From contig NZ_AKJC01000099.1 in assembly GCF_000282535.1 (NCBI RefSeq), positions 1 to 33,947 of the forward strand: a stretch of DNA of 33,947 nucleotides, given 5' to 3'. The stretch's first letter is position 1; each line of letters opens with the position of its first letter. Source of the stretch: Pseudomonas sp. GM84 (lineage in GTDB: Bacteria > Pseudomonadota > Gammaproteobacteria > Pseudomonadales > Pseudomonadaceae). A model generated the notes under the pieces. That model was given only the letters and a program-made list of their open reading frames with translations. It made no database searches and had not been told where the DNA came from. Shown here in pieces: positions 32,634 through 33,947 of this stretch. The translations under genes and the position numbers were made by a program.

Positions 32634-33917
32634 ATGTCCCGTTCCGAAACCCTGTTCGCCCAAGCCCAGAAGCACATCCCGGGCGGCGTCAACTCGCCGG
32701 TCCGCGCCTTCAAGAGCGTGGGTGGCACCCCGCTGTTCTTCAAGCATGCCGAAGGCGCCTATGTGGTCGATGAAGACGACAAGCGCTATGTCGACTACGT
32801 CGGCTCCTGGGGCCCGATGATCCTCGGCCACGGCCACCCGGACGTGCTCGATGCGGTGCGCAACCAGTTGCAGCACGGCCTGTCCTACGGCGCACCGACC
32901 GCCATGGAAACCGAGATGGCCGACCTGGTCTGCTCGCTGGTGCCGTCCATGGAAATGGTGCGCATGGTCAGCTCGGGTACCGAGGCGACCATGAGCGCCA
33001 TTCGCCTGGCCCGTGGCTACACCGGCCGCGACGCCATCATCAAGTTCGAAGGCTGCTATCACGGTCACTCCGACAGCCTGCTGGTCAAGGCCGGCTCCGG
33101 CCTGCTGACCCAGGGCGTACCGAGCTCGGCCGGTGTACCGGCGGACTTCGCCAAGCACACCCTGACCCTGCCGTTCAACGACATCGCCGAGGTCGAGAAG
33201 ACCCTGGCCGAAGTCGGCCAGACCGTGGCCTGCATCATCGTCGAGCCCGTAGCCGGCAACATGAACTGCGTACCCCCTGCACCGGGCTTCCTCGAAGGCC
33301 TGCGCGAGCAGTGCGACAAGCACGGCGTGGTGCTGATCTTCGACGAAGTGATGACCGGTTTCCGCGTCTCGCTCGGTGGCGCCCAGGGCCACTACGGCAT
33401 CAAGCCGGACCTGTCGACCTTCGGCAAGATCGTCGGTGGCGGCATGCCGGTCGGCTGCTTCGGCGGCAAGCGCGAGATCATGGGCTGCATCGCCCCGCTC
33501 GGCCCGGTCTACCAGGCCGGCACGCTGTCGGGTAACCCGCTGGCCATGGCCGCCGGCCTGACCACCCTGAGGCTGATCAGCCGCCCAGGCTTCCATGCCG
33601 AGCTGACCGATTACACCAGCCGCATGCTCGATGGCCTGCAGCAGCGCGCCGATGCCGCCGGCGTACCGTTCGTCACCACCCAGGCAGGCGCCATGTTCGG
33701 CCTGTACTTCAGCGGTGCCGACGACATCGTCACCTTCGATGACGTGATGGCCAGCGATGCCGAGCGCTTCAAGCGGTTCTTCCACCTGATGCTCGAAGGT
33801 GGTGTTTACCTGGCACCGAGCGCGTTCGAGGCAGGGTTCACTTCTATCGCTCACGGTGACAAAGAGCTGCAGATCACCCTGGATGCGGCTGAGCGGGCGT
33901 TTGCCAAACTGAAGTAA
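32634..33917 (+). CDS. hemL: Glutamate-1-semialdehyde 2,1-aminomutase
   Basis: A 427-residue PLP enzyme that makes 5-aminolevulinate from glutamate-1-semialdehyde, the last step of the C5 route to haem. The N-terminus [37 protein letters not shown], the Asp of [11 protein letters not shown], the PLP lysine K265 in [14 protein letters not shown] and [13 protein letters not shown] are all present. The gene is complete, with TAA at 33915-33917. It follows thiE by 17 bases, with GAGA before the ATG. Confidence 0.97.
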   Translation: MSRSETLFAQAQKHIPGGVNSPVRAFKSVGGTPLFFKHAEGAYVVDEDDKRYVDYVGSWGPMILGHGHPDVLDAVRNQLQHGLSYGAPTAMETEMADLVCSLVPSMEMVRMVSSGTEATMSAIRLARGYTGRDAIIKFEGCYHGHSDSLLVKAGSGLLTQGVPSSAGVPADFAKHTLTLPFNDIAEVEKTLAEVGQTVACIIVEPVAGNMNCVPPAPGFLEGLREQCDKHGVVLIFDEVMTGFRVSLGGAQGHYGIKPDLSTFGKIVGGGMPVGCFGGKREIMGCIAPLGPVYQAGTLSGNPLAMAAGLTTLRLISRPGFHAELTDYTSRMLDGLQQRADAAGVPFVTTQAGAMFGLYFSGADDIVTFDDVMASDAERFKRFFHLMLEGGVYLAPSAFEAGFTSIAHGDKELQITLDAAERAFAKLK

Positions 33918-33931
33918 TTTGGCGCTTGTAC

Positions 33932-33947
33932 CGGCCTCATCGCCGGC
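33932..33947. repeat. Partial REP palindrome, GCCGGC type, cut by the window edge
   Basis: CCGGCCTCATCGCCGG is the outer end of the inverted REP arm seen at 27085-27115. It starts 15 bases after the hemL stop; the rest lies beyond the window. Confidence 0.7.

Noticed and set aside
32358..33854. Long minus-strand open frame (498 codons) opposite hemL and the thiE end
   Set aside because: hemL is certain by motif and length; the mirror frame is a codon-bias artefact.
1..33947. CRISPR array
   Set aside because: The repeated elements are paired REP palindromes at gene ends, spread over the window, with no regular repeat-spacer run and no cas gene.

Overview
The window is a 33.9 kb piece of a GC-rich gammaproteobacterial chromosome, almost certainly a fluorescent Pseudomonas of the P. 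putida group. The evidence is the block ladS-thiD-thiE-hemL beside amn and an AidB-like dehydrogenase (a Pseudomonas order), a PP_4765-type flavoprotein, codon use rich in G and C at third positions, and intergenic REP palindromes of the P. putida type. It carries about 31 protein genes, no tRNA or rRNA, no insertion sequence and no CRISPR array.

Layout. 1-258: REP pair, an orphan gene tail and a strong terminator. 259-3942: D-glucarate uptake and dehydration (gudP-gudD) divergent from an FCD-type GntR regulator, with two mirror-image operators between them. 3998-7285: an MDR oxidoreductase, tesB overlapping a HAD phosphatase, and a RimJ/RimL-like acetyltransferase. 7432-10593: a membrane-anchored histidine phosphatase, an HDAC-like deacetylase and a PP_4765-family flavoprotein. 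10754-15895: an RhlE-like RNA helicase, an EamA exporter divergent from an Lrp/AsnC regulator, a NYN-domain protein, a DUF2076 protein and a YciC-like membrane protein. 15993-18891: an accessory-looking block with two tandem paralogues of unknown function, a TauE/SafE permease and a divergent LysR regulator. 18894-24796: hrpB, a lipoprotein, a cation diffusion facilitator, a DUF6515 protein, a structured RNA region, an Lrp regulator and DUF2788. 24909-28823: rluE, amn and the AidB-like gene. 28924-33917: a LadS-like sensor kinase divergent from thiD-thiE-hemL.

Most genes are housekeeping or metabolic. Clear functional groups are gudP-gudD with its regulator, thiamine and haem precursor synthesis (thiD-thiE-hemL), amn-rluE as an operon, and two divergent regulator/transporter pairs (Lrp/EamA and LysR/TauE).

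The most unusual signals are not genes. (1) Five perfect DnaA boxes (TTATCCACA) plus relaxed or near matches lie within about 1 kb in and just before the flavoprotein gene, with none seen elsewhere in the window; this looks like a datA- or DARS-like DnaA-binding locus. (2) A run of four perfect or near-perfect hairpins ending in a minus-strand terminator lies 80 bases upstream of the DUF6515 gene, either a free small RNA or a leader attenuator. (3) The LadS-like kinase ends right after its ATPase domain and has no receiver domain. (4) REP pairs share spacers and an internal hairpin block, so they seem to spread as composite units.
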